From Celeribacter naphthalenivorans (lineage in GTDB: Bacteria; Pseudomonadota; Alphaproteobacteria; Rhodobacterales; Rhodobacteraceae), in the NCBI RefSeq assembly GCF_020524585.1, contig NZ_JAIVLK010000007.1, forward strand, positions 62,001 to 126,000: a DNA stretch of 64,000 nt, written 5' to 3'. Shown here piece by piece: positions 61,698 to 64,000 of this stretch. Under the pieces are notes generated by a model that made no database searches, was not told the DNA's origin, and saw nothing but the letters and a program-made list of their open reading frames with translations. Made by a program: the position numbers and the translations under genes. Numbering within the stretch: the first letter of the stretch is position 1; each line of letters begins with the position of its first letter.

Positions 61698-62408
61698 TTA
61701 CGTGCGAACGGGGCTCAGGACAATTTCGGGCAAGCAAATGCCGGGCTGCATTTCCGCCACAAAGAGCGCGGTCTTCGCCATATCTTCGGGCTGGATCATC
61801 GCGGCCATTTTCGCGGCATCAAAACCAGGGCGTTTCGCCAAAAGCGGGGTTGCCACCTCGGCAGGGCAAAGCGCGGTGGAGCGGATGCCGTTCTTGCCCT
61901 CTTCGTCGTTGAGGCTCAGCGACAGATCGGAAAGTGCATGTTTCGAGGCGCCGTAGACCACGCCGCTGACCGGTGAATGAAACCGCCCGGCCCAGCTTGA
62001 GGTGTGGATCATCACACCGTCCTTTTGTGCCCGCATGATCGGCAGGCAGGCGGCAATCACATTGAGCGCGCCGGTGATGTTGACATCGATCACCCGATCC
62101 CAGCTTTCCCAATCGAGGTCGGCCCAGCTGCGTTTCGGAATGTTGAGACCGGCGTTGTTGCAGAGCACATTGAGGCCACCGGACCAGTTCGTAATGCTTT
62201 GCGCGGCCTCCGCCATGCCCGCACGATCGGTGACATCACCGGGCAGGATCAAAGCGGCCGCTGGGTCGGGCAGGGTGTCAGCCACGGCCTCGAGGCTGTC
62301 GCGCCCGCGCGCGGTCAGCGCCACGCGATAACCGGCCTCCGCAAAGCCCTTTGCCATGGCCGCGCCGATGCCGGAGCCCGCGCCGGTGATCCATGCAGTT
62401 TTTATCAT
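61698..62408 (-). CDS. Short-chain dehydrogenase/reductase
   Basis: A 236 aa classical SDR. Cofactor motif TGAGSGIGAAMAKGF, NNAG motif LNVLCNNAGLN, catalytic Ser-Tyr-Lys as HTSSWAGRFHSPVSGVVYGASKHA. The Arg in LTARGRD suggests NADPH. First gene of a probable SDR-VOC-lrp operon, 23 bp before the VOC gene. The substrate is unknown. Confidence 0.88.
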   Translation of the reverse strand: MIKTAWITGAGSGIGAAMAKGFAEAGYRVALTARGRDSLEAVADTLPDPAAALILPGDVTDRAGMAEAAQSITNWSGGLNVLCNNAGLNIPKRSWADLDWESWDRVIDVNITGALNVIAACLPIMRAQKDGVMIHTSSWAGRFHSPVSGVVYGASKHALSDLSLSLNDEEGKNGIRSTALCPAEVATPLLAKRPGFDAAKMAAMIQPEDMAKTALFVAEMQPGICLPEIVLSPVRT

Positions 62409-62506
62409 ATGTTCTGTCCCAGTGTTGTCGGTTTAATGAGGATGGTAGCACCAATATTTAATCATTGTGTAGAATTTTTTTCCAATCTTGTATTAAAAGT
62501 TGGTTT

Positions 62507-62536
62507 TTGATGTTGACGAATGCGCTGTGCTACACT
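62507..62536 (+). promoter_or_regulatory. Possible sigma70 promoter of the solute-binding protein gene
   Basis: TTGATG and TACACT are separated by 18 bp in an AT-rich intergenic region, about 70 bp before the ATG. Spacing and boxes are acceptable but not strong. Confidence 0.35.
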
Positions 62537-62606
62537 CAGGTGAGGGGGCAAAACGTCCGCACAGGCCCGATAGAGGGCAAAAACTTGACCGGGAGAACCA
62601 GAAAAG

Positions 62607-64000
62607 ATGAGTTTGACGATGAAGCAGGCGGGGCTGACGCTCGCCATGACCGGGGCTCTGAGTTCCGTGGCCTTCTCGGCCCTAGCGCAGGAAGAGGTCC
62701 AAAAAGGCGGCACCGCCGTCATCCACATGATTTCTGAACAGCGCATCCTTAATCCGGGCCTGCGTGCGTCCACCGGGGTGTACAACATCACCGGCAAGAT
62801 CATGGAGCCGCTGATCGACAAAAGCTATGACGGCTACGAGCCGGTGCTGGCGACCGAATGGTCCAGCTCCGACGACGGTCTGGCGATCACGGTACAGCTG
62901 CGCGAAGGTGTGAACTGGCACGATGGCGAACCCTTCACCTGTGACGACGTGGCGTTTTCGGCGATGGAGCTTTGGAAAGAGCTGCTGAACTATTCCTCCG
63001 CGCTTCAGGCCAATCTTGAAAGCGTCGATTGCCCGAGCCCGCATACGGCGGTGTTCAACTATTCCAAACCGATGCCGCTCGAACTCTTTGTCGCCGCCAT
63101 GCCCGATCTGGGTCATCCGGTGCCGAAACACCTGTTCGAAGGCACCGACATCCTGAAAAACGAGTATAACACCGCGCCCGTCGGCACCGGCCCGTTCAAA
63201 TTCGTCGAATATCAGCGCGGGCAATATGTTCTGGCCGAGAAAAACGAAGACTACTGGCGTGAGGGCTACCCCTATCTCGACCGCATCGTCTGGCGTTTCA
63301 TCACGGACAAATCTGCGGCCGCCGCCGCTTTGGAAGCGGGCGAAGTGCATGAGTCCGGCTTTATCGGCGTGTCCATGGCCGATGTGGCGCGCTTCGGTGA
63401 GGATGATCGCTTTGACGTGGGCACCATGGGCTATGAAAACAACGTCGCCCACTCGACCGTTGAATTCAATCACCGCAACCCGATCCTCGCCGACCTGAAA
63501 GTGCGTCAGGCGATGTATCATGGTTTGGACATCGACTACGCGATCCAGACGATCATGCATGGCTTTGCCAAACCGGGCCGCGGTCCGGTGCCGAGCGCAG
63601 GTGGCATCAACTACACGGATGACGTGCCGACCTATGACTACGATCCGGAACTCGCCAAGCAGATGCTCGACGAAGCGGGCTATCCGGTGCAGGATGACGG
63701 CTTCCGCTTTCACCTGAAACACCGTCCGGCGCCTTGGGGGGAATACACCCAGCTTTGGGCGGAATATTACGCCCAGGCGATGAAAGAGATCGGCATTGAT
63801 GTCGAGATTCTCACCAACGACGCGCCGGGCTTCCTCAATGGCGTCTACCGCGACCATGATTTCGACACTGCAAACGGCTGGCACCAGTTCCGGTCTGACC
63901 CGGCTGTGTCCACCATGGTGTGGCTGCGCTCCGGTCAGCCGAATGGCACGCCCTGGACCAACCAGTTCGGTTGGAAGAGCGAAGAGATCGACCAGATGAT
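62607..64000 (+). CDS. Dipeptide/opine-type ABC transporter solute-binding protein (partial)
   Basis: A family 5 (SBP_bac_5) binding protein cut by the window end after 464 codons. Signal peptide MSLTMKQAGLTLAMTGALSS to about residue 26 (SALAQ). Mature motifs: YEPVLATEWSSSDDGLAITVQLREGVNWHDGEPFTCDDVAFS, YNTAPVGTGPFKFVEYQRGQYVLAEKNEDYW and LKVRQAMYHGLDI. Members bind peptides, opines or similar solutes. Divergent from the SDR-VOC-lrp genes, so the Lrp regulator may control it. A GGGAGAA site precedes the ATG. Confidence 0.9.
   Translation, partial: MSLTMKQAGLTLAMTGALSSVAFSALAQEEVQKGGTAVIHMISEQRILNPGLRASTGVYNITGKIMEPLIDKSYDGYEPVLATEWSSSDDGLAITVQLREGVNWHDGEPFTCDDVAFSAMELWKELLNYSSALQANLESVDCPSPHTAVFNYSKPMPLELFVAAMPDLGHPVPKHLFEGTDILKNEYNTAPVGTGPFKFVEYQRGQYVLAEKNEDYWREGYPYLDRIVWRFITDKSAAAAALEAGEVHESGFIGVSMADVARFGEDDRFDVGTMGYENNVAHSTVEFNHRNPILADLKVRQAMYHGLDIDYAIQTIMHGFAKPGRGPVPSAGGINYTDDVPTYDYDPELAKQMLDEAGYPVQDDGFRFHLKHRPAPWGEYTQLWAEYYAQAMKEIGIDVEILTNDAPGFLNGVYRDHDFDTANGWHQFRSDPAVSTMVWLRSGQPNGTPWTNQFGWKSEEIDQM

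Overview
The window reads as chromosomal DNA of a GC-rich alphaproteobacterium, most likely of the Rhodobacteraceae/roseobacter type. The clues are gene content and order: a glpD-glpS glycerol-3-phosphate locus, a rhaRSTPQUK-rhaDI rhamnose locus arranged as in rhizobia, an SOS box of the alphaproteobacterial GTTC-N7-GTTC form in front of imuA-imuB-dnaE2, and abundant TRAP and ABC uptake systems. No rRNA, tRNA, CRISPR array or intact insertion sequence was found. The window starts inside a glpS-like gene and ends inside a solute-binding protein gene.

Layout. 0-2.8 kb: glycerol-3-phosphate catabolism (glpS fragment, glpD, divergent glpR). 2.9-7.7 kb: a butanediol-type dehydrogenase, an FAD monooxygenase with an N-terminal NTF2-like extension, and an AcoR-like activator whose AAA+ domain has lost the sigma54-contact loop. 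8.2-12.1 kb: a TRAP transporter and a LysR regulator. 12.2-18.0 kb: a GH51 arabinofuranosidase with a complete sugar ABC importer. 18.2-19.7 kb: a decayed patch with ridA, a nitrilase remnant, an AraC-type remnant and a DUF2322 gene. 20.2-24.4 kb: a cobalamin riboswitch leading a BtuFCD-like importer and a luciferase-like flavin oxidoreductase. 24.7-26.5 kb: a small CPxC protein and a PepSY membrane protein. 26.7-29.0 kb: ECF sigma/anti-sigma pair divergent from a DUF4394 secreted protein. 29.3-31.1 kb: an ABC exporter.

31.1-37.5 kb is the most interesting part. A Zur-box-like dyad lies in an 88 bp divergent promoter between a hisI paralogue and a six-gene run: COG0523 GTPase, thrS paralogue, thiolase-like protein, DUF35 protein, NTF2-like protein and DUF1826 protein. 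COG0523, hisI2, thrS2 and DUF1826 are familiar zinc-starvation genes. The thiolase/DUF35/NTF2 trio is embedded between them, with an ATGA overlap to thrS2. The DUF35 protein has lost three of the four cysteines of its zinc ribbon and the thiolase lacks the nucleophilic cysteine, which suggests an undescribed zinc-sparing acyl-CoA or aldolase function. Next to it, a GlxA-type regulator is divergent from a class III alcohol dehydrogenase that has lost two of four structural-zinc cysteines.

40.0-42.5 kb: a TonB-dependent copper receptor (OprC type) and a DUF2946 protein. 42.7-48.0 kb: the imuA-imuB-dnaE2 mutasome under LexA. 48.2-60.1 kb: complete L-rhamnose regulon. One arm encodes RhaR, the importer RhaSTPQ, mutarotase, kinase and an FMN 2-hydroxyacid oxidase; the other encodes bifunctional RhaD and the isomerase RhaI. 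A nested operator separates the arms. 60.3-62.4 kb: Lrp regulator, VOC protein and SDR enzyme. 62.6 kb to the end: a dipeptide-type solute-binding protein, cut by the window edge.

Strong GC-rich stem-loops recur between co-transcribed genes (3959, 16236, 54549 and 58772), two of them directly after solute-binding-protein genes, suggesting processing or attenuation that uncouples protein levels within operons.
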